This document shows positions 44,278-54,215 of a DNA stretch of 64,000 nucleotides, piece after piece. The stretch comes from an uncultured Pseudoxanthomonas sp. (GTDB lineage Bacteria; Pseudomonadota; Gammaproteobacteria; Xanthomonadales; Xanthomonadaceae): contig CAMLGZ010000022.1 of NCBI GenBank assembly GCA_946479745.1, positions 8,692 through 72,691 on the forward strand, given 5' to 3'. Under the pieces are notes generated by a model. The model worked only from the letters and a program-made list of their open reading frames with translations, made no database searches and was not told where the DNA came from. Every line of letters starts with the position of its first letter. Within the stretch, counting starts at the first letter, position 1. The position numbers and the translations under genes were made by a program.

Positions 44278-45870
44278 TCAGTAAGTGTCCACGGTGACCT
44301 TCAGCACGTACGGATCGCGAGCGCGGAAATTGAACCCGTAATCCGTCTCATCGCCGTTCAACCAGCGCACGGTCTGCCATTTTCCGTCCACGTAGCGGCC
44401 CTGTTCGACCTTCAGCAATTGCCCGTATCTGCCGTCGGCGGCGTCGCGCTGGAATTCCACCCGTCCCTGCAGTCCGGTGACCAGGAACACTTCCGGTTCC
44501 AACTGGACCACCAGCACGCGACCGGTGTGGTCGGGCGTGCCCGGCAGGATCGCCGGCGCATCGCCCCACATCGGCGCGCCGAACGAAACGCGCGCCTGCC
44601 AGGGACCGAAGCGCAGGCTCTGCTGCGGAGTGCCCGGTTTTTCCACCGCCGCCTGCAAGCGTCCCTCGAACGCGGCGCTGGCCAGCGTCCGCTGCATCGG
44701 CGCCAGCAGTCCGAAGCCGGCGGCGTGCGCTTCGATCGCGGCGCGGTTCTCCGGCGTGTCTTCGTTGCCGTCGATGCCGAACACCGAGAACCCCAATCCG
44801 CCTTTGCCAAGCACATAGAAGTGATACGGCGCGGTGGCGGCCTCGAAACCGGTTTCCGAAACCCAGACCGGGTTGTCCGGCCGCGCGTATTGGTCCACGA
44901 CTTTGGTGTATTCGTTGTAGTCGCTGGTATAGATGTCGGTGCCGATGAAGTCGACCGACGGCGTGGCCGCGCGCCACAGATCGAACACGTTCCAGGTCGC
45001 GCCGCCGCTGGGGTAGTCCAGCCCCGGATGGATCTTGCCTTTGTAGCGAAGCCATGTGTTCACATACAGCGGCAATGGATATTCGGCTTTGCCCGCCGCC
45101 GCCACCTGTTCGATATAGATGGCGTTGCTGTAGGCGCTGAATGCTTCGGCGGCGCCTGCGCCGAAAACTTCGGTCCAGGTACCGGCAGGCTTGGACAGCG
45201 CGCGGGTCGCCGCTTCCGGTACCCGGCCGCGGAAATCGCGCTCGCCGGCTTCGCCGTGGTCGCGCACAGTGCCGATCGCGCCGGGCTCGTTCTGCACCTG
45301 CACCAGGATCACGGTGTAGGTGCCTTCGTCCACCTTGCGCAGATGGCGCATCAACGCGGCGAAAGCGCGGCTGTCGGCGTCCCGGTTGGCCTGCGCGTGC
45401 GGCGAGAGAACATCCACTGGTGCGCCGTTGGCATCGAGCATGCGCGGATACGTCGCACGGTCTCGCTTGATCCAGTCCGGCACGTAGTGCATCTGGCCGT
45501 TCTTCCAGGTGCCGAACCACAGCAACGCAAGGCGCAGGCCGCGCGCGCGCGCCTGCGCGATCAACGCATCGACGTTGGTGTAGTCGTAACGGCCGGGCTC
45601 CGGCTCGAACTGTTCCCAGTACACCGGCGCTTCCACCGTGTTGGCGTGCAGCGCCTCCGCCTGCTCCAGCGCCTGCGGCAGCACTTGCGGCCATGCGCTT
45701 GAGTTGTGCAGTTGCGCCGCCATGATGCTGTACGGCGCGCCGTCGACAAATAAGGCATGACGCCCGTTTTCGCTGACGTAGCGCGGCATCTCGCGCGTAG
45801 CCGCATGCGCGGCCACGCCCAGCGACAGGCTCAGCATTGCCGCTAGCCAGACACCACCCCGCCGCCTCAC
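44278..45870 (-). CDS. GH35 beta-galactosidase-like enzyme with DUF5597-type C-terminus
   Basis: A 530-residue secreted enzyme. After a signal peptide (to about residue 24) comes a TIM barrel with the clan A acids: Glu195 in QVQNEPG as acid/base and Glu339 in VWVSETGF as nucleophile. A C-terminal beta domain of the DUF5597 type follows. Members remove terminal beta-galactose from plant arabinogalactan, xyloglucan or galactan side chains. The start overlaps the amino-acid permease stop by four bases, so glycosidase and transporter are translated together, an unusual pairing that ties sugar removal to amino-acid uptake. Confidence 0.9.
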   Translation of the reverse strand: MRRRGGVWLAAMLSLSLGVAAHAATREMPRYVSENGRHALFVDGAPYSIMAAQLHNSSAWPQVLPQALEQAEALHANTVEAPVYWEQFEPEPGRYDYTNVDALIAQARARGLRLALLWFGTWKNGQMHYVPDWIKRDRATYPRMLDANGAPVDVLSPHAQANRDADSRAFAALMRHLRKVDEGTYTVILVQVQNEPGAIGTVRDHGEAGERDFRGRVPEAATRALSKPAGTWTEVFGAGAAEAFSAYSNAIYIEQVAAAGKAEYPLPLYVNTWLRYKGKIHPGLDYPSGGATWNVFDLWRAATPSVDFIGTDIYTSDYNEYTKVVDQYARPDNPVWVSETGFEAATAPYHFYVLGKGGLGFSVFGIDGNEDTPENRAAIEAHAAGFGLLAPMQRTLASAAFEGRLQAAVEKPGTPQQSLRFGPWQARVSFGAPMWGDAPAILPGTPDHTGRVLVVQLEPEVFLVTGLQGRVEFQRDAADGRYGQLLKVEQGRYVDGKWQTVRWLNGDETDYGFNFRARDPYVLKVTVDTY

Positions 45871-47282
45871 GTCACCGGCTCCTGCCGCCCGGCCAGCTTG
45901 CTGTGACGGATACCATAGGAGAAATAGACCACGCAGCCGATGCCCAGCCAGATCAGGAAACGCTCATAGGTGATCGTCGGCAGGCCCCAGATCAGCCAGG
46001 CTGAAAAACCGATGCCGATCAGCGGCACCAGCGGCACCAGCGGGGTACGGAACGGCCGCTGCAGCTCGGGTCGCTTCCAGCGCAGCACCATCACCGAAGA
46101 GCAGATCACGATGAAGGCGCCAAGAACGCCGATGTTGACCAGCTTGGCCAGTTCGTCCAGCGGGAAGAAGCCGGCGGCGACCGCGGTGACCAGGCCGATC
46201 AGCACGGTGGTGCGGTGCGGAGTGCGCCAGGTCGGATGCACCTTGGCGAACCAACCCGGCAGCAAACCGTCGCGCGACAGTGCGAACCAGATCCGCGCCC
46301 CGGCCAGCAGGTTGGCGAAGATCACGCTGGTGATGCCGCAGATCGACGCCAGCGAGATGGCGATCATCACCTTGGGTTGGCCGATGGCGGTGAAGGCATG
46401 GGCCACCGGCGCGTCGTTGTCGAGCGTGGTGTACGGCACGATCCCGGTCAGCACCAGGCAGATGGCGAAATACAAAAGCATCGCGATGCTCAGCGACAGG
46501 ATCACCGCACGAGGCAGATCGCGCTGCGGATCGATGGCTTCCTCGGCAGCGGTGGTCATCATCTCGTAGCCGAACACGGCGAAGAACACCACCGCCGCAC
46601 CGGTGACTACGCCGTGCATGCCGAACGGCATGAAGGGATGCCAGCGCGCCGGATCGACGAAGGCGACGCCGGCCGCCACGATCAGTACTGCAGCGCCGAT
46701 CTTGATCGCCACGATCGAGGTGTTGAAGCGCGCGCCCCACTCCATCCGCATCGCCAGCAACGCGGTGATCAGAACCGAGATCAGAACCGCCGGCAGATTG
46801 ATGAAGCGGCCGGGCGCCGAGCCATAGGCGCCCTGCGCCCATAGCGGCAGGTGCACGCCGCCGGCATCCAGCAGCGCCTGCACGTAACCCGACCAGCCTA
46901 CCGCCACCACCGCCGCGATCAGCGCGAATTCCAACAGCAGGTCCCAGCCGATCATCCAGCCGGCGAACTCTCCCAGCACCGCGTAGCCGTAGGTATAAGC
47001 GCTGCCGCTGACTGGAATCAGCCCAGCGAATTCGGCGTAGCACAGCGCCGCAGCGGCGCTGGCGATACCGGCTATCAGAAACGACAGCACCACCGCCGGC
47101 CCGGCCTGGGTCGCAGCGACGGTACCGGTCAGCACGAAGATGCCGACGCCGATGATTCCGCCCAGGCCGATCGCGGTCAGTTGCCATAGCCCGAGTACGC
47201 GGCGCAACTCGCCCCGATTCCGCACTTCGCTCTGCATCGTCTCCACGGATTTCCGGCGGATCATGTCATTCAGCAAGCCCAT
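45867..47282 (-). CDS. APC family amino acid permease (CAT/LAT-like)
   Basis: A 471-residue transporter with twelve predicted helices. Helix 1 has TAIGLGGIIGVGIFVLTG, the substrate-binding loop of the amino acid-polyamine-organocation family, and helix 6 has VVFFAVFGYEMMTTAAEE. I chose ATG 47282 (MGLLNDMIRRKSVETMQ) because the family starts there; the frame runs further upstream. It lies within the hydroxyproline/peptidase gene set, so hydroxyproline or another imino/amino acid released from peptides is the likely cargo, by context. Confidence 0.92.
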   Translation of the reverse strand: MGLLNDMIRRKSVETMQSEVRNRGELRRVLGLWQLTAIGLGGIIGVGIFVLTGTVAATQAGPAVVLSFLIAGIASAAAALCYAEFAGLIPVSGSAYTYGYAVLGEFAGWMIGWDLLLEFALIAAVVAVGWSGYVQALLDAGGVHLPLWAQGAYGSAPGRFINLPAVLISVLITALLAMRMEWGARFNTSIVAIKIGAAVLIVAAGVAFVDPARWHPFMPFGMHGVVTGAAVVFFAVFGYEMMTTAAEEAIDPQRDLPRAVILSLSIAMLLYFAICLVLTGIVPYTTLDNDAPVAHAFTAIGQPKVMIAISLASICGITSVIFANLLAGARIWFALSRDGLLPGWFAKVHPTWRTPHRTTVLIGLVTAVAAGFFPLDELAKLVNIGVLGAFIVICSSVMVLRWKRPELQRPFRTPLVPLVPLIGIGFSAWLIWGLPTITYERFLIWLGIGCVVYFSYGIRHSKLAGRQEPVT

Positions 47283-47337
47283 AGCGTTCTCTCTCGGTAA
47301 GGCCGTCCTGGCGGTGGAAATGCGGTATGCCTGAAAG

Positions 47338-49110
47338 CTATTTCTCGTCCTTTTCCGGCCAGGGCGACTTGCCGCCTTCGGCGATGAAGCGATCAATGCG
47401 CTGTTCGAATACCGGCAACGGCACCGAACCCTGGGCCAATACCGCATCGTGGAAGTTGCGCAGGTCGAACTTGGCGGCAAGCGCCTGCTCGGATTTTTCG
47501 CGCAGCCGGAGAATGGTCAGTTCGCCCAGATAGTAGGACAGCGCCTGTCCGGGCCAGGCGATGTAGCGGTCCACCTCGGTGGTGACCTCGTGCTCGCTCA
47601 ACGCCGTGTTGTCGCGCAGGAACGCCAGCGCCTGCTCGCGGCTCCAGCCGAGGTGGTGCACGCCGGTATCAATCACCAGTCGCGCCGCGCGCCACATTTG
47701 ATAGGTCAGGTAGCCGAAGCGGTCGTAAGGCGTGTCGTACATGCCCATTTCGATGCCCAGGTATTCGGAATACAGCGCCCAGCCTTCGCCGTATGCGGAG
47801 ATGTAGGCGTAGCGGCGGAAATCCGGCATCGCGTCCTGCTCCGCGGCCAGCGACATCTGCAGCGAATGCCCAGGCGAGGATTCATGCAGGGTCAGCGCGG
47901 TGAGGTTGTAAAGCGGCCGCGACGGCAGATTGTAGGTGTTGACCAGGTAGGTGGTCGGTCCGCCACGACCGCCGGTGTAGAACGGCGCCAGGTCGGGCGG
48001 CACCGGCTCGATCGCGAAGCGCTGACGCGGCAGGTGGCCGACGTACTCGCCGATCTTTCCGTCCACGCGCTTGGCGATCCAGGAGGCGCGCATCAACAGT
48101 TCTTCGGCGGTCTTGGGATAGAACTTCGGATCGGTGCGCAGGTAATGCAGGAAATCGGCGAAGTCTCCCTTGAAGCCGACCTGCGCGATCACCTCATCCA
48201 TTTCTGCGCGTAACCGGGCCACTTCCTTCAGTCCCAGCGCATGGATTTCGTCCGCGCTCATGTCCAGCGTTGTGAATTCGCGGATCTGCGCCTGGTAATA
48301 GGCTTTACCGTCGGGCATGGTTTCGGCGGCCAGGCTGGTCCGCGCTTGCGGGGTGTAGTCCTGGCGGATGAAGGCCAGCAGCTTGGCGTAGGCGGGAATC
48401 ACCTTTCCTTCGATTGCTTGCAACGCCTGTCCGCGCAATTGGGCCTGTTCGGCCGCGGAAATTCCGGATGGCATCCGCTTGAACGGCGTGTAGAACAGGT
48501 TGGCTTCGCCCTTGGCGTCGATCACTTCGGCAATGGATTGGTCGCGCCCTTTCAGCGTCACTTGCGGCACGCTGAAGCCGCGCGCCAGACCGGCGCGCAT
48601 GTTGTCGATCTGCTCATCGAAATAGCGCGGAATGTCGGCCAGCTGCGCCAGATAGGACCGATAGCTTTCGGCGTCGCGCAGCGGCTTGCGCGCCGTGAAG
48701 CTCAGGTTGGTCCAGAAAGCGCTGTCGCTGTTGAAAGGCATTTCCCAGGCGTGGAACCGTTGCCGGTCGAGCAGCACTTCTATCTGGTTGCGATAGACCT
48801 GATAGTTCACCTGTTCCTGCTCCGGCAGCGCCGAAACCGCAATGGCATCGAGTTGCCGCAGCACGTCCTGCCAGTAGCGCGTACGCTCGGCCTGGGTGGC
48901 GGGATCGACTTTCGGCAAATGGTCTGCCGTCCTTCCCTCGCTATCTTCGTCGTCGGCGCCGGCGAACTGCGTTTGCCGCCAGTCCCATTCGCGCTCGTAC
49001 AGCGCCTTGAAGCGCTTCACTGCGGCTGGAGCGGATTCGGCGGCGACGGCGACATCGCCAGCCATCGTCATGCCTGCGAGCAGGACAAAGCCGATCAAGA
49101 ATCTGTTCAT
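47338..49110 (-). CDS. Secreted DUF885 family metallopeptidase-like protein
   Basis: A 590-residue protein with a signal peptide (MNRFLIGFVLLAGMTMAGDV). The zinc-type motif HESSPGH is at residues 409-415 and a downstream acidic stretch YGEGWALYSEYLG probably supplies the third ligand. This pattern defines the DUF885 group, distantly M3/M32-like, members of which have shown carboxypeptidase or dipeptidase activity. It lies 90 bases downstream of the M24 peptidase gene and 55 upstream of the permease gene. In this setting it could trim hydroxyproline-containing peptides in the periplasm. Confidence 0.88.
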   Translation of the reverse strand: MNRFLIGFVLLAGMTMAGDVAVAAESAPAAVKRFKALYEREWDWRQTQFAGADDEDSEGRTADHLPKVDPATQAERTRYWQDVLRQLDAIAVSALPEQEQVNYQVYRNQIEVLLDRQRFHAWEMPFNSDSAFWTNLSFTARKPLRDAESYRSYLAQLADIPRYFDEQIDNMRAGLARGFSVPQVTLKGRDQSIAEVIDAKGEANLFYTPFKRMPSGISAAEQAQLRGQALQAIEGKVIPAYAKLLAFIRQDYTPQARTSLAAETMPDGKAYYQAQIREFTTLDMSADEIHALGLKEVARLRAEMDEVIAQVGFKGDFADFLHYLRTDPKFYPKTAEELLMRASWIAKRVDGKIGEYVGHLPRQRFAIEPVPPDLAPFYTGGRGGPTTYLVNTYNLPSRPLYNLTALTLHESSPGHSLQMSLAAEQDAMPDFRRYAYISAYGEGWALYSEYLGIEMGMYDTPYDRFGYLTYQMWRAARLVIDTGVHHLGWSREQALAFLRDNTALSEHEVTTEVDRYIAWPGQALSYYLGELTILRLREKSEQALAAKFDLRNFHDAVLAQGSVPLPVFEQRIDRFIAEGGKSPWPEKDEK

Positions 49111-49200
49111 GAGAGTGCCCCTCTGGTCTTCGTCGCGATAGGCGTCGTGGGCAGGGAGTGAATCAACTTCATCGCGCACTCTCCGGGAAGCATCACAGGG

Positions 49201-50409
49201 TCAAAGGAATGGCCGGTCGATCGCCGGCGAGGGCGGGGTGAACCAGGCGGCACCGTCTTCGGTTACGTAAAAGTGGTCCTCCAGACGCACGCCGAAGCGG
49301 CCCGGCACGACGATCATCGGTTCGTTGCTGCAGCACATGCCCGGCGCCAACCGCGTTCCATTGCCGCGTACCAGGTACGGCGTTTCGTGGATGCTCATGC
49401 CGCAGCCATGACCGGTGCGGTGCGGCAATCCCGGTAATCGGTAGTCCGGGCCCAGGCCGGCGCGCTCGAGCACCTCGCGCGCGGCGCGATCCACCGACTC
49501 GCAGGTGACGCCGGGCCGCACGGCGGCGAAGGCAGCCTGCTGCGCGGCCTGCTCCAACCCCCAGATCTGCCGCTGGTCCGCATCGGCGTCACCGAAAATC
49601 CAGGTGCGGGTGATATCGGAGTGATAGCCCTGCACGGTGCAGCCGGTATCGATCAACACCAGCTCGCCTTCGCGCAGATGCTGCACACCGGGAATGCCAT
49701 GCGGAAACGCAGTGGCCTGGCCGAACTGGACGATGCAGAAAGTGGAACCGTCGTCGGCTCCCAGCGCGCGATGCGCGGTGTCGATGAAGCGCACCAGTTC
49801 ATCGGTGCCGATACCTTCGCGCGCCAGCCCGGCGGCCAGGCGATGCACCTGCAGGGTCATATCGCAGGCCTGCTGCATCAGCGCCAGTTCGGCCGGCGAT
49901 TTGCGCATGCGGCAACCATCGACGATGGCGCTCGCATCGACCACGCTGGCCGCGCCGAGATGACCGCCCAGGCCGACGGAAATCGCGAAAGCCGCGCCGG
50001 GATCGAGCGCAAGCGTGCGTGCGCCTTGTTCGCGCATGGTTTTCGCCACCAGCGCGTAAGGGTCCTCATGTTCTTCCCACAACCGCTTCTCGACCGGAAT
50101 CTTCAGAACCGCGTCGAGCGAGCCTTCCTCGAACGCCGGGCAGATCAGGAACGGATCGCCTGACGGCGTCAGCAACATCGCCACCAACCGCTCGCTGGCG
50201 CCCCAGGGCACACCGGCGAAATAGCGCAGCGATGCGCCGGCGCCGATCAGCAGCGCGTCCGCATTTTGTGCGCGCAGCAGACCGCGTGCCTGTTCCAGTC
50301 GCCGCTGGTATTCGCCGGACCCGATCGGCGGCGCGCGGTGCGGCCAGGGCGCGAGCTGCGCCATGGCCTGCATCGAACTCAATCCGCCAATTTGCCGAGC
50401 CGTGCTCAT
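49201..50409 (-). CDS. M24 family Xaa-Pro-type peptidase
   Basis: A 402-residue pita-bread metallopeptidase. The five metal ligands are all visible: Asp254 (DTG), Asp265 (DITR), His334 (RTGHG), Glu363 (NEP) and Glu377 (RLEDH). There is an N-terminal creatinase-like domain and no signal peptide, so it is cytosolic. It overlaps the aldehyde dehydrogenase gene by four bases and is thus part of the hydroxyproline operon. M24B enzymes cleave the bond before proline; here a bond before hydroxyproline is the natural inference, releasing the imino acid for the epimerase. Confidence 0.92.
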   Translation of the reverse strand: MSTARQIGGLSSMQAMAQLAPWPHRAPPIGSGEYQRRLEQARGLLRAQNADALLIGAGASLRYFAGVPWGASERLVAMLLTPSGDPFLICPAFEEGSLDAVLKIPVEKRLWEEHEDPYALVAKTMREQGARTLALDPGAAFAISVGLGGHLGAASVVDASAIVDGCRMRKSPAELALMQQACDMTLQVHRLAAGLAREGIGTDELVRFIDTAHRALGADDGSTFCIVQFGQATAFPHGIPGVQHLREGELVLIDTGCTVQGYHSDITRTWIFGDADADQRQIWGLEQAAQQAAFAAVRPGVTCESVDRAAREVLERAGLGPDYRLPGLPHRTGHGCGMSIHETPYLVRGNGTRLAPGMCCSNEPMIVVPGRFGVRLEDHFYVTEDGAAWFTPPSPAIDRPFL

Positions 50410-52004
50410 GACGTCGCTCCGATATCATCGGTGGTCCAGCGACCATCGATCGACCGCTGCACATCGCCGGGATTCCGATCGCGCAACTCGAGCGGCAACA
50501 GCGCATCGGGTACGCTGTCGTAGCTGTGCAGTGCGGTGAAGCGGCGGATCGCCGCCGGCATGCCGACCGAGGTGAAACCCGGATGGCCGGTGCTGGGGAA
50601 AGGGCCGCCATGATTCATCGCCGCACTGACCGCCACGCCGGTCGGCATCTTGCTGGCGATCAGGCGACCCACGCGCGGACGCAATGCCGCAGCGACGGCC
50701 GTCCAGGCGGCATCGTCGTCGCCACTGGCTGCGCGATAGAGCGTGCCGGTCAGGTTGCCTTCGAACGTACGGGCCAACGTGGCCATTTCTTCGAATCCGG
50801 CTGCGCGCACCAGCAGGCTGACCGGTCCGAAGGCTTCGGTCTGCAAGGCCTGGGGATTCGCCAGGAAAGTCGCTGCATCCACACTCAGCAGGGTGGGCGA
50901 ACAGCGGTAGCCGGGACCTTCGGCCGCAGCGCCGCCGGCCAGCACTCGCGCACCGGCCTCGCGCAGCGTCCGTACGCCCTGTTGCAGATGATCGAGCACG
51001 CTCTGGGAGAACAGCATGCTGGGCGCTGCCGCGGCGAAATGCGCACTGACCACGGATACGAAGGCATCACCCGCTGCGCCTTCCGGCACGATCACGATGC
51101 CGGGATTGGTGCAGAACTGACCGCCGCCCAACGTGCAGGAAGCGAAGAACTCCTGCGCCAGCGCCTCGCCGCGTTCGGCCAGCGCGCCGGGCAACAGGAA
51201 CACCGGATTGACGCTGGATAGTTCCGCGTAGCACAGCACACCGGCGCGATCGGCAGTGGCCTTCAGCGCGAGTCCACCGGCGCGGCTGCCGGTGAAACCG
51301 ATCGCCCCCAGCCGTGGGTCGCCGGCCAGCGCCAATCCCAACGCATTGTCGAAGTGGTAGAGCATCTGCACCGCTGCCGCCGGCAGACCGGCGCCTAGCA
51401 GCGCGGTGTGCGCCAGTTGCGCCAGCCGTTGGCTGGTGGCCGGATGAGAGGGGTGCGCCTTGGCGATCACCGGGTTGCGCGCGGCGATGGCCGAGGCGAA
51501 ATCGCTGCCGGCGATGGCGTTGAAGGCGAACGGGAAATTGTTCGGCCCGAAGATCAGCACCGGCTTGGACAGCGGCGCCAGGTGCGAACGCAGGCCGGCG
51601 CCGGTATCGATCACCGGCTGGGTCCAGGCATATCCGCGCACCGCCTTGGCCGCCAGACGCAACTGGCCGCTGGTGCGCGGCAATTCGTTGCCGCGCAGGC
51701 GCGTCGGCGCCGGCAAAGCGGTTTCGGTATTGGCCAGCGTCACCAGTGTGTCGCCATCGGCATCGATGGCGTCGGCGTAAGCGTCGAGAAAGGCCGCGAT
51801 CCGTTCCGGTTCGGCGGCGGCAAGTTCATCGGCCACCGCCACCGCGGCGGCCAGCGCGGCTTGCACATCAGCCGCGCCGCAGATCGGAAACGAGGGGCCG
51901 ACCTCTTCGCCGACGAAGGGATCGCGTGCGCGGAAAGCACCGAGCGATCCCCGCGCCAGCTGCCACTGGCCCGCGATCAACAACGGTTCGGTGGCGGCGC
52001 TCAT
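50406..52004 (-). CDS. Aldehyde dehydrogenase, probable 2-oxoglutarate semialdehyde dehydrogenase
   Basis: A 532-residue NAD(P)-dependent aldehyde dehydrogenase. Glu261 in YAELSSVNP and catalytic Cys298 in GGGQFCTNPG are present, and the cofactor loop reads GFTGSRAGG. Length and C-terminal sequence (VGRLIASKMPTGVAVS, GGPFPSTGHP) match the type III 2-oxoglutarate semialdehyde dehydrogenases of hydroxyproline and sugar-acid pathways. It starts one base before the stop of the deaminase gene and overlaps the M24 gene by four bases. It carries out the last step, giving 2-oxoglutarate. Confidence 0.92.
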   Translation of the reverse strand: MSAATEPLLIAGQWQLARGSLGAFRARDPFVGEEVGPSFPICGAADVQAALAAAVAVADELAAAEPERIAAFLDAYADAIDADGDTLVTLANTETALPAPTRLRGNELPRTSGQLRLAAKAVRGYAWTQPVIDTGAGLRSHLAPLSKPVLIFGPNNFPFAFNAIAGSDFASAIAARNPVIAKAHPSHPATSQRLAQLAHTALLGAGLPAAAVQMLYHFDNALGLALAGDPRLGAIGFTGSRAGGLALKATADRAGVLCYAELSSVNPVFLLPGALAERGEALAQEFFASCTLGGGQFCTNPGIVIVPEGAAGDAFVSVVSAHFAAAAPSMLFSQSVLDHLQQGVRTLREAGARVLAGGAAAEGPGYRCSPTLLSVDAATFLANPQALQTEAFGPVSLLVRAAGFEEMATLARTFEGNLTGTLYRAASGDDDAAWTAVAAALRPRVGRLIASKMPTGVAVSAAMNHGGPFPSTGHPGFTSVGMPAAIRRFTALHSYDSVPDALLPLELRDRNPGDVQRSIDGRWTTDDIGATS

Positions 52005-52005
52005 C

Positions 52006-52911
52006 TCAGCGCCACGGATGGGTTGCGATGGCGCGGTCGATGACCTTCAAGGCCGCTTCGCGCTCGGCGCCTTCCAAGACCAGCCTCGGCGCACGCACGC
52101 GCTCGCTGCCCAGGCCGACCTTTTCCTGCACCAGTTTGATGAGCTGCACGAACTTCGGCACGGTATCCAGGCGCAGCAGCGGCAGGAACCAGTCGTAGAG
52201 TTCCTTCCCCGCCGGATAACCGCCATCGCGCGCCAGTTCGAAAAGCCGCACCGATTCTTTCGGATAGGCGTTGACCAGGCCCGCGATCCAGCCTACCGCA
52301 CCCATGCCGAGACCTTCGACGATGGCATCGTCCATGCCCACCAGCAACGCCAGGCGATCGCCAGCGAGCTCCTGGATCGCAGCGAAACGGCGCACGTCCG
52401 CCGAGGATTCCTTGACTGCCTGCAAGTTCGGGAATTCAGCGGCGAGTTCTGCGATCTGCGCAGGGCTGAAGTCGGTCTTGTAGGCGACCGGGTTGTTATA
52501 AAGAATCGTCGGCAGGTCGGTGGCGGCGATCACCGCGCGCACATGCGCGCCCATTTCGCGCCAGTCGCTGGAGTACACGTACGGGGGCAATACCATCAGT
52601 CCGCCTACGCCGATCTCCTTGGCGGCTTTGGCCAGGCGCACGGCCTCGTCGGTGGACAGCGCGGCGATACCCGGCACCACCGGCGCGCGGCCCTCGAGCG
52701 CTTTCACCAGCGTCTTCAGGATTTCCAGTTTGTCGTCGAAGCTGAGCGTGGCCGCTTCGCCCAGCGAACCCAGCGGGACGATGGCGGTGCAGCCGGCATC
52801 GATCAGCGCACGCGCGTGATCGGCGAGGAACGCGTGATCGATCCGGCCGTCGGCGTCGAACGGAGTGGTGATGGCCGGCAGGACGCCGCGCCAGAAGGAA
52901 GCATTGCTCAT
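52006..52911 (-). CDS. DapA-family lyase, probable 1-pyrroline-4-hydroxy-2-carboxylate deaminase
   Basis: A 301-residue TIM-barrel of the dihydrodipicolinate synthase/N-acetylneuraminate lyase family with Tyr138 (LYNNP) and the Schiff-base Lys167 (AVKESS). In hydroxyproline clusters this protein deaminates and dehydrates pyrroline-4-hydroxy-2-carboxylate to 2-oxoglutarate semialdehyde. ATG 52911 overlaps the dehydrogenase alpha subunit stop by four bases; the open frame runs on upstream but that part is out-of-frame shadow of the neighbour. Confidence 0.93.
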   Translation of the reverse strand: MSNASFWRGVLPAITTPFDADGRIDHAFLADHARALIDAGCTAIVPLGSLGEAATLSFDDKLEILKTLVKALEGRAPVVPGIAALSTDEAVRLAKAAKEIGVGGLMVLPPYVYSSDWREMGAHVRAVIAATDLPTILYNNPVAYKTDFSPAQIAELAAEFPNLQAVKESSADVRRFAAIQELAGDRLALLVGMDDAIVEGLGMGAVGWIAGLVNAYPKESVRLFELARDGGYPAGKELYDWFLPLLRLDTVPKFVQLIKLVQEKVGLGSERVRAPRLVLEGAEREAALKVIDRAIATHPWR

Positions 52912-54215
52912 GAAGGTACACCTTGCGAGTCGATGGAAAAGGATTCGGCCAGCGTTGCCAGCCGTATGGGAAATAGCGGCGGCCGACGGCCGTCGTCGTG
53001 GCCATTGGAGGGAAACAAGCCCAACTCGGCCAGCGCCGCGCCACAGATACGGCCCTGGCACCCACCCATGCCGCAGCGCGTGGCGAGTTTGGCTTCGCGC
53101 AGGCCGGTGAAACCCTGCAGCGCCGAAAGCGGTACATCTTCGCAACGGCAGATCAGCGTTTCCGCGACGGCCAGCCCATGCACGCGCGGCTGCAGCTCGA
53201 AGCATTCGCGCAACCGTTCGGCGAAAGCGCGCGCATGCCGGCGGCGCGATTGCAGCGCTGCTGCGGCGGCGGCGGCGCCGGCCGCGAGATGGCCGGCCAT
53301 CTCGCCTTCGATCAAGGCGGTATCGCGACCGCCGATGCCGCAGGCTTCGCCCGCTGCATAGACGTGTTCGACGCTGGTGCGCAGCGTTTCGTCCACCGCC
53401 ACCTGCGCATGCGCGCCGGTGCATTGCAGGCGGCAGCCCAGCATTTCCGCCAGCTCGATGTTCGGCACCAGGCCATAGCCCACCGCCAGATGATCGCATT
53501 CGATCCGCTCGCGCCCGCGCGGACCTTCGATCTCCACAGCGCGCAAGCGGTCTTCGCCCAGCGCGGCGCATGCGAGTGTCGCAGTGCGATAGGGAATGCC
53601 GGCCAGGCGGGCGCGCAGCGCGAGCGCCTGCGCCACCTTGCCCGGCCAGCGCACCAGACTGGCTGCGAAACCCAGCACCGCGCGTTGCGGCGCTTGTTCG
53701 AGAATCCCGAGCACTTGCGCGCCATGCGCGCGCAAGGTCGCCGCCGCTGCCAGCAGCAACGGCCCGCTGCCGGCGACCAGTACGCGCTTGCCGGTCATCG
53801 GCCAGCCCTGCTTGGCCAGCGCTTGCGCGCCGCCGGCGCCAGTCACGCCCGGCAGGGTCCAGCCGGGGAACGGTAACAACAATTCGCGCGCTCCGGTGGC
53901 GAGCACCAATGCGCCGTAAGAAAGCCGGCGCGCGCCCTGCGGACCATCGACCACCAGGCTTCGCTCCTGCGCCATCAGCACCTGGGTCTGCGCCAGGAAA
54001 TCGATTCTGTCCGACAACGAATCGATTACCCTTCGCGCGGCGCGCGGCAGCGGCGAGGCGATGTCATGGCGCCATACCTGGCCACCAGGCTGCGCCTGCG
54101 CATCGATCAAGCCCACCCGTGCGCCATGGCTGGCCGCCGTGTGCGCCGCGGCGAGACCGGCCGGGCCGGCGCCTGCGATCAACACGTCATAGTGCTCGCG
54201 CATGCGGTCAGCCAT
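52908..54215 (-). CDS. D-hydroxyproline dehydrogenase, FAD/BFD-domain subunit
   Basis: A 435-residue pyridine nucleotide-disulfide-type flavoprotein with GAGPAG (15-20), a second dinucleotide motif AGSGPLLLA and a C-terminal BFD-like [2Fe-2S] region with CRCED and CGMGGCQGRICG. This composition matches the alpha subunits of opine oxidases and of heteromeric D-hydroxyproline dehydrogenases (compare LhpF/HcnB types). It overlaps the small ferredoxin-like subunit gene by eight bases and the deaminase gene by four. Together the three subunits oxidise cis-4-hydroxy-D-proline, passing electrons to the respiratory chain. Confidence 0.92.
   Translation of the reverse strand: MADRMREHYDVLIAGAGPAGLAAAHTAASHGARVGLIDAQAQPGGQVWRHDIASPLPRAARRVIDSLSDRIDFLAQTQVLMAQERSLVVDGPQGARRLSYGALVLATGARELLLPFPGWTLPGVTGAGGAQALAKQGWPMTGKRVLVAGSGPLLLAAAATLRAHGAQVLGILEQAPQRAVLGFAASLVRWPGKVAQALALRARLAGIPYRTATLACAALGEDRLRAVEIEGPRGRERIECDHLAVGYGLVPNIELAEMLGCRLQCTGAHAQVAVDETLRTSVEHVYAAGEACGIGGRDTALIEGEMAGHLAAGAAAAAAALQSRRRHARAFAERLRECFELQPRVHGLAVAETLICRCEDVPLSALQGFTGLREAKLATRCGMGGCQGRICGAALAELGLFPSNGHDDGRRPPLFPIRLATLAESFSIDSQGVPS

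Noticed and set aside
52912..53571. Upstream extension of the DapA-like frame to 521 residues
   Set aside because: It overlaps the dehydrogenase alpha subunit in another frame; the DapA family starts at 52911 with an ATGA overlap.
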